Shown here: positions 1 through 11,799 of the stretch, in pieces | Position numbering within the stretch: position 1 is the first letter of the stretch | Layout: each line of letters starts with the position of its first letter | DNA from: Garcia nutans | Lineage: Eukaryota; Streptophyta; Magnoliopsida; Malpighiales; Euphorbiaceae | Length of the DNA stretch: 64,000 nt | Assembly (NCBI GenBank): GCA_947685225.1 | Contig: CANTUV010000035.1 | Span: 4,409,501 to 4,473,500 of the forward strand | Direction of reading: 5' to 3' | The notes under the pieces: model-generated | Seen by the model: only the letters and a program-made list of their open reading frames with translations | The model's database searches: none | Told to the model about the DNA's origin: nothing | Position numbers and translations under genes: made by a program

Positions 1-1179
1 AAAATATTCATGTGGATCCCAATACTAAAATGTCAAGATTATAGAAATATTGACCGAAATATTAATATTATTCAAAGTATTCATTTTATTTATAAAAAAT
101 ATGAAAATTAATATCTAAATTTGATAATATTATATAAAATTGTAAGAAATATTATAAACTGATATGAGGTAAAATTATAATAAAATACTTTAGATTATTA
201 AGTGATATATAATTAGCTCAAAATTAAAACTCTAGTATAGCAGCATAAGGAATAAATTCCATAAGTCTATACTTAGTGAATTTAAATATTATAAATATTA
301 TTTTCTTATAATAATACAACATAAAAATAATTATAATTTCACCATTTTAATTCTTTTCTAATTTCTACAACAATACATATACTTTTACCAATTTTTCTGG
401 TATACAAGTTTTATACTTCCACCCATGATCTTTATATCCCCCTTCTCTTGATTTTTTGTTTTTCCATAATGATCCTATAAACATTAAAGCATAATCATAA
501 TTTTCTAATATATAAAACATATACTTAATTTATTTTAATTTTTAAAATAAATCCATTCCATATTGATGTTAATTATTTTAATTGTATTACAATATAAGTA
601 ATATAATAATTTTAATATTGTTAAAGTTAAGTATATTTAATTTAATGCATATAGTAATTTAGGTAGACGTATTTAAAAATCTTAAAAAATTAATAACCAT
701 AGAAATTTAAATAAATAATAAACTAATATTTAGATTTAGCTCAATAATTAAATAAAAAATCACATTTAAAATAATTATTAGCAAATAATAGTATACTACA
801 AGTTTGTTGTAATTGGTTGTCAATTTTACTCTTTGATGCAAAATTATAATATCATATCTTAGATAATTATTATGATTATTATTAGAAAGTGGCAATAATA
901 ATTAATAAGTTAAAAGAGTATAATAAAAAAATAGTTTAAAAATAATTTTTAAAAAGAGATTCTCTGAAATTTTTCAAAATTTTTGTAATATTATTATATT
1001 TTACTTAATATTTCTCTATTTTTATGAAAATTTATTAATATAGATATATTTCATAAATATCATCAATATTTCTCGATATAATTATAGCTGAAATAATATT
1101 AAAAAATATGACACACACACACATGTATATAAAGTTGATGTTAGAGGTTTTCTGTTCAGCTACTTCCTTAAATATTTCA
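1..1179. other. AT-rich intergenic DNA, nothing recognised
   Basis: Very AT-rich sequence with short A/T runs and no coding segment that resembles a known protein. The short open frame near 707-895 (minus) is low-complexity and probably chance. I see no RNA gene or transposon boundary here. Confidence 0.6.
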
Positions 1180-1187
1180 AGTGTAAT

Positions 1188-1916
1188 CAGGGGCGAAGGG
1201 GGGCAACTGCCCCCCTTTTCTTTTTTGAAAAATTAAATTTATATATATATATAAATATTTATTAAAATTTTAAAAAAACTTAATTGCCCCTCTTTTAAAA
1301 TTTTAAAATATCACTTCAATCTTTTAACTTATACAATAAATTAAAGAAATAAATCCCTATAAATCATTTTTTACCAAATAAATATATATTTTTTTAAAAA
1401 ATTGACTAAAAAATTATTGACACTCTTCAAAATTAGAAAAAATTTAAAAAAAGATCCAAGAAGAATATAAGATTATATTTTTTATATTTTTTTAATTTTT
1501 TTAATTTCTTGTCTTTGATTTTGATTTTATAATTTATAATTCTAATATTGTGTGATAATTTTTACTTCAATTATTATTTAATAGATTATATTTGTGATTC
1601 AATATTTTTTTTCTTTATTTTATTTTTATAATATATCATTAGGCGAATTTAGGAGCACATATATAATATTAATATTTTATTTGATTATATAATTATTATT
1701 ATTATTATTATTATTATTTTTAAATTATGAATTACTATCAAGATATAAGAATACATAGCTTCTTTAATATTTATATAAAAAAATATTTACTTATTAGTTC
1801 ATAAATATATAAAAAGCTAATTATTTATATTATTTTTAAAATGTATATATATAATATATGTATATATAATATTTTTATTTTGCCCCCCTTTCTTTGAATG
1901 TCTAGCTTCGCTCCTG
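1188..1916. mobile_element. Non-autonomous hAT element, 729 bp
   Basis: The element is flanked by a perfect 8-bp direct repeat AGTGTAAT at 1180-1187 and 1917-1924, the target-site length of the hAT superfamily. The ends are short imperfect inverted repeats: CAGGGGCGAAG at the left and, read inward from the right, CAGGAGCGAAG. CAGGGGCG-type ends are typical of plant hAT elements. Both ends continue into a G/C-homopolymer tract (GGGGGGC and its complement). The interior is AT-rich and has no transposase reading frame, so it must have been moved in trans. Orientation cannot be decided. Confidence 0.85.
1690..1719. repeat. ATT trinucleotide microsatellite
   Basis: About ten ATT units in a row, inside the 729-bp hAT element. 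Confidence 0.8.
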
Positions 1917-1924
1917 AGTGTAAT

Positions 1925-3285
1925 TGTCCAACTTTAATTTTGTAACTTTCAAATTGAAGTGAAGTAGTTAGAAATCAAAAGAGACTTCACTTTCAAAATA
2001 TTAAGATTGGAAATTGCAATGGATCATGAGTAATAACAAATACTAATGACAAACAAAAATATGTTATAATAAAAAAATATTAAATAATAATTTTCTTTTA
2101 TTTCATCAACCCATTTTCAATAATACAAACTACAAGTATTATGGGAAAAAAATAGAAACCAAAATCTAGTAAAATGACATTAAACATACATCACATATAC
2201 AATTTCTTAAATCATAAATTGCAAAAAATCCAATTTATTGGTTTTTTTTAAAATTAAATTAGACCTTCAAAAAAATTAAATTTATAATTTCACAGTAATC
2301 ATTAAATAAAAATTAAATAATTCATATATATAGGCGCTTTTATGTATTAAATTTATAGAGTATGCATATATGATAAAAAAAAATAAAAAAAAATGCTATA
2401 TATATCTGATATTACCTTAAAAATTGCTATGATATTGACGGTGGGCAAAAATTAAATGGACCACTTTTGCTAAATTTAATTAATTTGTAGCTTATATAAA
2501 ATTCCAATGGTGGCAATAGAGATTTGTCATTAGCTTTATTGGCAGGAAGCCATGTTTGATCTCTTTTCATATATTGGCATCTTCTGTATTGTACTGATCA
2601 TCTTGGCTTTTTCTTATTTATTACTTAATTTCTTATGGTTTTTTTTTTTTTTTGATATGTAGCATTCTGAAAAAGAAAGAAAAAAAGAACATAGCTATAA
2701 AAATAAATGAAAGAAAAAATTGCAGAGCTATACTCAATTAAATTGTAGAATTTTAGATCCAAACTTGAACACACATGGGAATGCAGTAACTCTATCATCA
2801 TCATCATCTTATTCTTTTTTTTCTTTTGATATGTGTTTTTCAACCTTTTTAAAATGGTTTTTGCAGCTTTATAACTTATATATATAATTATCTCGGTTTT
2901 TAATTAATTAATGATTAATGTTAATGCTGCCAAGAATAAAAGATCTGTTGTTTGCTTTTGTTTTGGTGGACTACTCACTTCTGTTCACTTACCAAGAGCA
3001 GAAAAGTCAATTACTTTTCCTTATTTCTTTCTAATGTACTTTTATTGTATTTGTATATATTAAGCTCCTTCTTAGTTATTTTAATCTCCGGGACGCCATT
3101 CTTTCTTACTATGGAAGTAAAAGAAAAAAAATCCCAAATGTTAAACCCATATTTCTATATTAATTAGATTATACTTTTATTCTCTCCAAGTATCAACTTG
3201 ATAAATATACAGTAAACACTCAATAAGTCATTTAAGAACACAATTATATTAAAGTTTAAATATTTTTTATGAGAGATGGATTTCA
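1925..3285. other. AT-rich intergenic DNA, nothing recognised
   Basis: AT-rich sequence with short homopolymers and a TCATCA run near 2797. The open frames at 2625-2843 (minus) and 2952-3167 (plus) are low-complexity and show no motif. No gene is supported. Confidence 0.5.
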
Positions 3286-3289
3286 AAAA

Positions 3290-4020
3290 CTCATATTCAG
3301 GTTTAAGTTTTACTGTAGTTAACTCTCATACCTTTAAGATATGAGAAATAATCAAGTTTCAATGGAGAGACTATGTTGCTGAAGTCAGTTATCAATTTAT
3401 CCGCAAATGAATGAGCTTATGAAGTAGAAAAAAGCAGTATTATTAAAACCGGACCGGACCGGCCGGTCGGACCGGTTAAACCGGGAACCGGCTGCCAATC
3501 CGGTTCGATTTTCATATTTTTTCAAAATAGATTAAAAACTGGATTTTTAAATTGAACCGGTCAAAACCGGCCGGTTCTGACCAAAAACCGGTTGAAATTT
3601 TATTTTTTTAAAATAAATTATTTTTTTCAAATAAAATTTTATTTTTTTCACTTAAAAAATATATTTTCCTAATAAAATAATAAAATTAAAAAAATTAAAA
3701 ATTCGGTTCAACCGTTTCAACCCGGTCGGACCGTGAACCAGTAGGGAGACCGGTAATGACCGATCCGGTTCTGAAAACACTGGAAAAAAGATCATTTATC
3801 TATAAAAATTTACCTTTATTTATAGTTGAGGAGTGAAGGACAACATTCGTAGGTATCTGTAAATTTTTTAAATGTATCAGTGTCGTATACTTGTTGTGTC
3901 GAAGATTTATCTATTGGACACAAAAGAGCTTGGCCACGGTGCGACAAAGTAACTGAATTTAGCCTATTAGTTCGGTAAAAGGGGGATTGAAATAAAATAA
4001 ATGGTAGTACCAACTTTTAA
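3290..4020. repeat. Dispersed repeat R1, copy 1 (split by a MITE)
   Basis: The sequence on both sides of the MITE at 3435-3782 aligns by eye with 20690-21060. Shared blocks include AGATAnGAGAAATnATC, a GATGGA(A/G)AGACTATG core, a TTTATAGTTGAG block and a GTATCA(A/G)TGTC block, in the same order. No coding capacity or terminal structure was found, so the class is unknown. It could be a diverged LTR fragment. Confidence 0.6.
3435..3782. mobile_element. hAT-type MITE, 348 bp, CCGG-rich ends
   Basis: A perfect 8-bp target duplication GAAAAAAG lies at 3427-3434 and 3783-3790. The left end begins CAGTATTATTAAAACCGGA and the right end, read inward, begins CAGTGTTTTCAGAACCGGA, giving a TIR with scattered mismatches. 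Both ends continue into repeated ACCGG motifs, and the middle is A/T-rich without coding potential. The 8-bp duplication and CAGTGTTTT-like ends place it in hAT. It is inserted inside repeat R1, whose second copy at about 20.84 kb is uninterrupted at the equivalent position. Confidence 0.88.
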
Positions 4021-5515
4021 TATAGATTTGAAGTGCTAATATCAAAAATTATCTATTAAAATTGGAGAGCCCATTTTATATTAATTATATCATATATTTA
4101 TTTTTATTAAATGTGAGATTTAACATATTACTTCATAGGATAAATATATATATAGCTTCCTGAATTTGTTAGAAAATAAAGTGACTAAACATGATAAATT
4201 TAAGAGGCTACATATATTTGGCCTACTTCATAATTAGTGAGACATATAGTTTTGAATTCTTTATCACGATGGTTTGGACCAATCAAACTGGTAAGTCTAC
4301 GTAGCCTCTTTCTCGTGAAATTATTTCTCTGCCCATAGAATTTTCCCTTAATTTGATTTATTGTTTTAGATTTAGGGTTACCGCTGGCGCTTGTCCGGTT
4401 CTTAGATCTTTCTTTTTTATTTTGTATCTAGCTCTTTTATTTTTATATTTGGGGTTTTTGAGCATAAGGATCTCTCCTGCAGTTTTAATGCTTTGTTTGA
4501 TTTTGTATTTTTGGAAAAATTCTTGTTTTTATCTCAGTTTTTCAATTTTTTTTGGTCACCTAATGTTTTTTTTTTGCAATAAGTACTGCATATGGTTTCT
4601 GCGAGTATAGAAGCTATCCAATCTCTATATGAAAAAAAAAATCACTCTTTTGTGTTTTAATTAAGAATAGGTTAATTATATTTTGAAAAACCTATTTTTT
4701 TCAATTAAAACACAGAGGAGAATGATTTGATTATAACTATATATATAATGGATTTTAATATTTGGTAAACCAAACATGGAAATTGATCGACTGGGAAATA
4801 TATTTTTTAACAGCAGTTTAAAATGGAAAAGAAAGGTAAAAAGAATGAACAAAATGTAGTGAAAAAGCTATAAAGCCTTATAAGAAAGCCTCTCTTTATT
4901 ATCGAAAAGCTGGTAATGGCAACTACAGACAGGTGGAAAATGGAAGTTGGCCCATCAGTTCATGTAATGTTTCGTTACTTTCGTGACGAAACATCAACAC
5001 AGAGTAAGCAACTTTTGGAAAGGTCAAATTAAATGGATCTCCAAAGCCAACCGCCAGAAATTTTTGGCAACACTATTAATCACTTTTTATAAAAATACAA
5101 ATATTTTCGATGTAATTACATGTGGCATTGGCGTTTTGCCATTATTTATAGACAAGTTTCTTACCCTAAATTTTTTTATCTTACTTCCTTGATTTGGTTT
5201 TATATTAACATATTATACGAAACATAATCATACTATTCTTGAAAACAAAATTCTGGATCTTAACAAATTTCAATATATCTCTTAAAATTTACTTTACTAC
5301 TTTAATTTTATTTTATTATAAAAATTTATCTATATTCTATATTTTTAATGAGTCAAGTAACATTTCATTTGTTTGTAAAAGTTTTCAAGTTTAATATACT
5401 GTAATTCTAAAATATATATATAATATCAACGACAAATAAAATTTAAGAAAATTTAATGGTTAAATATAATATTTTTAATTAAAAAAATATGTTATAGATA
5501 TATAATTTTTTTTGG
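4021..5515. other. AT-rich intergenic DNA with one hairpin
   Basis: No gene is supported. The open frames at 4353-4610 and 4983-5192 are rich in F, L and I as expected of T-rich DNA and show no domain. The only structure noted is the inverted repeat at 4640-4727, listed separately. Confidence 0.5.
4640..4727. repeat. Long imperfect hairpin, arms about 35 bp
   Basis: The left arm (4640-4673) begins AATCACTCTTTTGTGTTTTA. The reverse complement of the right arm (4689-4727) begins AATCATTCTCCTCTGTGTTT. Both then run through TTTTAATT and end in ATAGGTT, so the arms pair over about 35 positions with a few mismatches and a short bulge, around a loop of about 15 nt. It could be a tiny MITE, the remnant of an inverted duplication, or a small-RNA precursor. 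The sequence alone does not separate these. Confidence 0.6.
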
Positions 5516-5529
5516 TAATAAAAAATTTA

Positions 5530-5765
5530 CGAAGAAATCCGATCACTTTTTTAGGACGGAGCCCGATCATCAAGTTAAACTCCGAAGAAGCTAGCCTAGC
5601 AATCCACTGTCAAGGCTCTTCACTTCGATACGAATTTATAAAAAAGCTCCACATATGGCACAATACGTTAAAAGTGTTATTATGAGTAGTAATTCGGACC
5701 GGCGATATCGCTAGCGTAATTCCTAAGTTACTCAACCCTTCTATTCGTAGTGGGTAGATATATAT
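5530..5765. other. Higher-GC island of unknown origin
   Basis: A stretch of about 230 bp with clearly higher GC than its surroundings, containing many ATCC, GATC and CCGAAG words. No open frame, tRNA fold or known repeat end was recognised. It is probably a transposon fragment. Confidence 0.3.
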
Positions 5766-6770
5766 TTTTTTGAAAATTTTGAAGGGGCTAAAATATATAT
5801 TTATGAATATGAGTGAAAAATTAAAATCTAAAATTTTTGAGGCTCAAAAACTATAGTTCTAAAATAACATATATAAAATTTGCTCAAAATAAACATAAAT
5901 AAAAAATATGTGTTGCAATACTATAAGTTTCCTATAAATTAAAGAAAAAAAATGTTTTTGTTTTGTTAACCTGTTTTCTGTTTTTATAATAATAACAAAA
6001 CAAAACCAATGAACAGCTTGAATAGCAAATATAGTAAAGAGTGAAAGTAAAAACAGAAGAACGTCACATCTTCCCTCTTTTGTTCATATCTTTAACATGC
6101 AAAAGAATGAAATAGGAACAAAGAGAAGACGGAGCATTATTTTAAGGGTGTACCAAACATATATATAATATTAAAAATTAAATAAAATTCAAACATTTTT
6201 GTTCAAAAATAAAATAAAATTCAAATATTGTTGCTTGGTCATGATTTTTAGTACTAAATTGTTGATTTTTTCTTCAATAATTTTCATTTTTTTAAAAAAA
6301 TCATATTTTTTAAATAAAATAAAAATTGACAATTTTAATCACATTTAGAATCTTTTTAATATTAAAATTGAGAATTACTTTCTTTTAAAATTATCATTTT
6401 TTAAAAAAATAATAAATAAAAATGTCAAAGAAGTAATGACTAAAGTTTGCGAAACTCACTTTCAAATTAAATATTTTTAACGTTATATTTTTTGCAAATA
6501 ATTATAGTGTGAAAAGATATTGCATTTTGTAGTTCAATAATTGCAATGTGAGATTCATCTTTGCTTTTTTTTTAGCACTTATGTATGGTGAAGGAGGAAT
6601 TGATTCTTAATATGTTGTTTAATAAAAAATATATATATATATATATTTATTGTTAAGTCATATTTCGATGTGCTCATCCTTGCTTCTTTATGTTCAATAA
6701 TATATTATTGAACTATACCATATGGAATTAAGTTCTTCAAAAGAAAAGCAAAAAAAAACAGTTGAAGGGG
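5766..6770. other. AT-rich intergenic DNA, nothing recognised
   Basis: A/T-rich sequence with poly-T and TA runs. No coding or RNA feature was seen. Confidence 0.5.
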
Positions 6771-6779
6771 AAAAATTTT

Positions 6780-8490
6780 AGGTTATAGAGTCAATAGACT
6801 CCATTGATCAATGAAGGGGTAGCTTGAATAAAGAGGCAAAATTCTTCATTAATTCTTCTATCCCCAAAGGAGTGGATCATGCCTCCCCCTCTACTCATGG
6901 CCAAGTTATTGTATAAATATATATTTATAGAATTTACTACATATTATTATTTTTTTTTTTTGTGAAAGTCAGAAGCTACAATATTAGAATTTTTAACCCC
7001 CAGTTGATCAACTATAAAATTAGTTTTATCTAACCATATCTCTCTTGTTTTAGAGGGAAGAATTGACCTAAAATTCACTAATTTTAGGCAAGAAAAGATC
7101 ACGTTATTATTATATAAATTGCTAGTCTATATAATATTGAATTCTTTGGAAAAATAATTGTTTTGTCTTTGTGTGCTCTGACTTCCACCCTTTAATTATT
7201 TTTTTTCTTTCCATGAAAAATAATTCCAATCAATTAAATTTTATTAGTTTAATTAAGCTATTTTCATAAAATCTTATTTATTTCTAAATTTTTATATATA
7301 TCATATTTGATACAAGTTAAAATTCAATTCAATTTAATAGTTTTTTTATTTTATTAATTTTATAAAATTAGTTATATTATAAACCAGTTGCAGAACTAGA
7401 AACCCTCTGAAAAAATAAATAATAAAAATTTAGATTGGTGGTTGGCGTTGCCGGTATTGCTGGCCGTTAGTCGTTTGGTCCTCATCATCGGTGCAAACGT
7501 GAATCTCTCTCTGCTACACTCTCTTTTGTCTATCTTCTGCTCTGCCTCTACTTTATCTCTTTTTCTCTAATTTTTTTAATATTTTATTAGTTGAAACGGC
7601 GTCATTTTTCTTGAAACGGTGTCGTTTTAACATTCAATTTAAAAAAATTAAAATTTATGGTTAAAGGCAAAATTGTTATTCAATGTGAGAGGATTGTCTT
7701 CTTCAATCCCTCACTCTCATCACAGTCTCAGTCCCTTTCTTTTTTTTCTGCAGTTGGTGACCACTAAAGAATAACACCCTTCCTATATCTCTTCTTTCGA
7801 CAGCCGACGACGGAGAGTTATCAACCTTCACTCAATCTTGCCTAGGTTCGCGACTGCTATAGAATATTTTAATTATTTATTTTCTTAATTCAATCAAAGA
7901 TAAATTGTTTATATTGAAAAATAAGATTATAAAAAGAGATCAACAAATAATGATGGGATATATAATTTGTCTGATTTTGCTAATCATTAATTTTCATAAA
8001 AAGAAAAAAAAAATGTCAAACTATAATGCCATAAATAAATAAATATCATTAACGGCAAAAATTAAATTTGGTGAAGAAACAACAAATTTCCAATTGGTTT
8101 CTCAATACCCTTTATTTTTTTATTTTTTATTTTTTATCGAGAGGGGCAAGAATAGACTGTGGATAAACAAGATTGAGATAATAATTAATAAAGGGAAAAA
8201 TAAATAGCAAAATTAAGAAGAAGCATAATTGAGCATTATTAACAAATAGAAATTAATAAAGAAGGTTTGTGTGCCGTGGGGTATTGGATTCTACCTTTGT
8301 CTTGGGGAACCTTTCCTTTGCTTAACGGGCACCTTAATCGAACCCCAATCTTTATTACCCTCATTTATTTCTTTCTTTCTTTTCAATTAAAAAAGAAGCT
8401 TTGTTGAATCTCGTCAAAAAGCTCATCTTTCTGAACTGTAATTGCACGTGATTTGCCGCTCACCACTTAATTACGCTTTTGAAGTCTTTA
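6780..8490. repeat. Local duplication, left copy
   Basis: Two blocks resemble sequence on the far side of the copia element in the same order. 6780-6910 shares GTCAATAGACT and a CATGnCTCCC..CTCnTCATGG pattern with 15600-15730. 8140-8490 shares GTGGGGTATT, TTTGTCTT(G/A)GGGAAC, GAATCTC(G/T)TCAAAAAGCTC and TGCACGTGATTTGCC-like text with 15880-16280. The left copy holds an extra 1.1 kb or so between the blocks, including the 7430-7860 island. No gene is seen. Confidence 0.45.
7430..7860. other. Mixed-composition island with paired AAACGGYGTCRTTTT motifs
   Basis: A GC-richer stretch with CT-rich segments and two near-identical motifs TTGAAACGGCGTC and TTGAAACGGTGTCG at about 7593-7627. It has no credible open frame. 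It may be a transposable-element leader or an old transcribed region. Confidence 0.3.
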
Positions 8491-8510
8491 TATATATATA
8501 TATATATATA
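8489..8510. repeat. TA dinucleotide microsatellite
   Basis: About eleven TA units. Confidence 0.8.
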
Positions 8511-9059
8511 ATTTTATAATTTAATTTTTATTTATTTCCTTAAAATTATTTAAATTTTAAAATTAATATGCATATATATAATAAAAATACTCGCGGCCTC
8601 ACACATGCATAATATTTTTCTAGTTTAGTATAAAAATTAACACAAATTTACATTTCTAATAAAATTATCTCATTTTTCATAATTGCTATAAGATAGAAAG
8701 TGTGTTGGAGGAGTATTTCACATTTTCAAAACAGAAATGTGAACTATTTAAACAATCTGTTTGTATATGAAGGGAATATTATTATTTTATTATTAATCAT
8801 TCTTGTAATTATTATTTTAAACTGATACGTCTCATTAATTGGAATGTTGAAATATGGGAACACATTATTAGAGAATTTATTCCTAGTGCTTCTTTTCACA
8901 CTCACGGGAACAAAATTCCAATCTAACAGAGAATAGCTAAGATTTTGTGATAATGGTTTTATGGTTATATTAATGTGTCATAAATATTCTCTGTTATATT
9001 GACTACCATGACAGAGGGTTATTTAATTGGATCATCTTTATAAATTCCAAATCTTGTTC

Positions 9060-9064
9060 TATAC
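9060..9064. repeat. Target-site duplication, left copy
   Basis: TATAC immediately before the left LTR. It is identical to 15328-15332 on the other side of the retrotransposon. Confidence 0.9.
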
Positions 9065-9545
9065 TGAAAGGAGAAGAAAATTAATTCTCCTAAAAACTAA
9101 AATATGCGTATATCACTATATTATTCAAATTAAATTGCAAAAGGCAGAATTACGTACCTGACATCATCGTATGTTGAAGCTGAAGACGATTTTGGGGTTT
9201 GTCGCCTTCCAGGAGATACACACTTTAAGTTTAGCGGAAGCACTACTGAAGGAACGTAATGTTCTCTCAAAATTGTTATGTTCCCCCGGATACCACGACC
9301 CCTTATTTATAACTGAATAAATTTCTATTTTGGTCCTTCAACAAAATAGAAACACTTAATGGTCTCTACAATTATAATCCTATTACGAGTAGGACACCTC
9401 AATAATCAACAATCCTTATTTGATCATAACTTTAATTTGACTATTTTAATTTGACTGCAATACATATTTAATATTTAAATATATTTAGCCCACACTTATG
9501 ATTAATTAGAGGATTAATTTTAACAATTTAAAATTAATTCTAACA
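9065..9545 (-). repeat. 3' LTR of the copia element
   Basis: 481 bp. On the minus strand it begins TGTTAGAATTAATTTTAAAT and ends TCTCCTTTCA. A TATAAATAAG-like box at about 9302-9311 (minus) is a possible promoter element within the LTR. It differs from the 5' LTR at nine positions. Confidence 0.95.
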
Positions 9546-9556
9546 ATCTCCCACTT
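9546..9556 (-). other. Polypurine tract of the copia element
   Basis: On the minus strand AAGTGGGAGAT lies directly against the start of the 3' LTR, the place and composition expected of the plus-strand primer. Confidence 0.85.
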
Positions 9557-9974
9557 GGGCTAACATATATTAAATATAAATGTATATACCTTAATGAGCT
9601 CATACAAGCAGTCATACTGAAGGTGCCTCAAACAATCTCGTCCATTGATTATATCGATAAAGGATTGAAGGGCCAGTCGCCACATTCATCGTGACTCAAA
9701 CCACCATCAATCACATTACCAATACTCTCAAATGACATAGATCAATAATAGGAGTGTAGCATGGAAACTGCATGTAATATGATCTAATCATACCTGTTTT
9801 CAACTGGTCACACTTAATTGAGATCAACCACAAAAATAACACAGAGTGTAATAAACAAAAGTGAATACTTCATTTTCTGCAGAAACTGAATTAACATATC
9901 CAAAACCAAATAGAGCATTCAAAACATAATGAAAATATAATGAATAAAACTCCCACTGAAACTAAACATCCTCA

Positions 9975-11420
9975 AACAATATGACACCCACATGAGCAGT
10001 GTGCTCATTAAATACTTTCGGTATCAATGCCTTAGTAAGAGGATCTATAATTATGGAGTTCGTTCTAACATGCTCTATGGATATCTGTCCACTCTGTATT
10101 TTCTCCATTTACAGCCAGAAACTAAATACCAAATAGCTCCTACTGTCATTGGAGAATCAAACTGCTGAATTAATATCACACTTAAAACTTTATTAGCATT
10201 TTCAATGCTAGCCATAATGTGCAGCCCTGTGACATTCAGCAAAGTCAAAAAAATTCATGATCAAATGTCTCATAGCATACTACAAATTCCAAAACCATGG
10301 AATGTAGTCTAATGTGGATCTTTTGCTACTCAAGACATTCGATAAAGTCAGAATCAGTATACCAAATGATCTCATACTAATCTGACTTTCTGTATGTGAG
10401 CATACGTTCCTTTATTCTCTGAATATATCTTAAAACCTTATTGGCTGCCTTCCAATGATCCATTTTTGGATCACTAAGATATCAACCTAACATGCCAATT
10501 ATAAACACAATATTCAGATAAGTATAAACTTGAGTATACACCAGAATCCCAACTGCCGATGCATAGGAAACTGCTACATCTACTGAATCTCAAGTTCATC
10601 CTTAAAACACTGTATGAGACTAAACTTATCACCTATGATGATCATGGGTATAAATTGGTTTATATTCTTGCATACCAAACCTCTTGAGCATATTCTAAAT
10701 GTAGCTCTTTTGTAATAATCCAAGAATACATCAAGAGTGATCTCGAAGTATCTGGATCCCTAATACAAAAGAAACTTTATCTAAACCTTTCATGCAACAA
10801 GACCTTACAACTGGTAACAAAAATTATGCTATCCACACATAAAACCAGGAAAATAAACCTACTCCCATTGAATTAGTGAAACACACAGTGATATACACAG
10901 TCCTCAATAGCATTTGTCTCAATACCAAATGAGACAACTACTTGATGGAACTAAAGTACCACAAACGAGATGCTTGCTTGAGCCTATAAATGGATTTTCT
11001 TAATTTGCATATCAGTAGCTTTGAGTTTCCTTATTCAAAGCTATCTGACTGCACCAAATAGATTGTTTTATCAATGTCTCCATAGATAAACACAATCTTA
11101 ATATCCATTTGATGAAACTCAAGAACAATTGTGCAACGAGAGCCATGATTGTCCTAAAAGAGTCCTTCAATAAAACCAAAGAAAAGATCTCTTTATAGTC
11201 AATCCATTCCTTCTGAGTAAAGCCTTTAACTGCAAGACATGCTTTATATCTCTCCATATTATCTTTAGAATTCCTTTTGGACTTAAATATTCATTTAAAA
11301 CCAATAGGTTTCTTTCCTTCAGGTAATGGGATAAGATTCCAAACTTTATTGTCTTGCATAAACTTAAACTCTTCACTCATTGCCTCAATCCACTTATGAG
11401 AGTTAGAATCCTATAGAAAT
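9975..11420 (-). pseudogene. copia reverse transcriptase and RNase H remnant
   Basis: Minus-strand translation in shifting frames shows copia RT landmarks. The segment RYKACLAVKGFTQKEWIDYK at about 11200-11255 corresponds to the family's RYKARLVAKGFTQ..GIDY. It is followed by KDSFRTIMALVAQ and preceded by an EMKSL..VW..P.G block in another frame. About 10330-10500 reads as RNase H (WKAANKVLRYIQ, then YTDSDF with the catalytic D), and the C-terminal EHTAHVGV-like end lies near 10000. Frame changes and stops separate these pieces, so no active enzyme is encoded. Confidence 0.88.
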
Positions 11421-11799
11421 ACTATATAAACATTTAGAATAGCACTTCTCTTCTCTCTAATGGACCTATTTAAAGGCACATGTTCTGGCTCAAATTCTTA
11501 AGGTTGATGAGCTTGATCCTAATGAAGAACGGATCTTCAAACTGATGGGAAGTTCTTTAACATTGTCTTATATTGGATCTAGAATTGCTTCTAGAATAAG
11601 AGTGACACTACCACTCCGGAAAACAATGATGAGAATCAAAATTTCCTAACTTGATCTCTCCTCAAAGACAATGTTTATAACCTTATTTCCCCCCTCAAGC
11701 TCAACATCCTAAAGAATGTCACAATACACATCTCAATACACTAATATGGTAGTAGGAATATAAAATTTAAACCCTATGATCACTCAGAATAACCAATAA

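Noticed and set aside
4353..4610. 85-residue hydrophobic open frame, possible membrane protein
   Set aside because: The T-rich DNA explains the F/L/I content. No conserved residues, splice partners or promoter.
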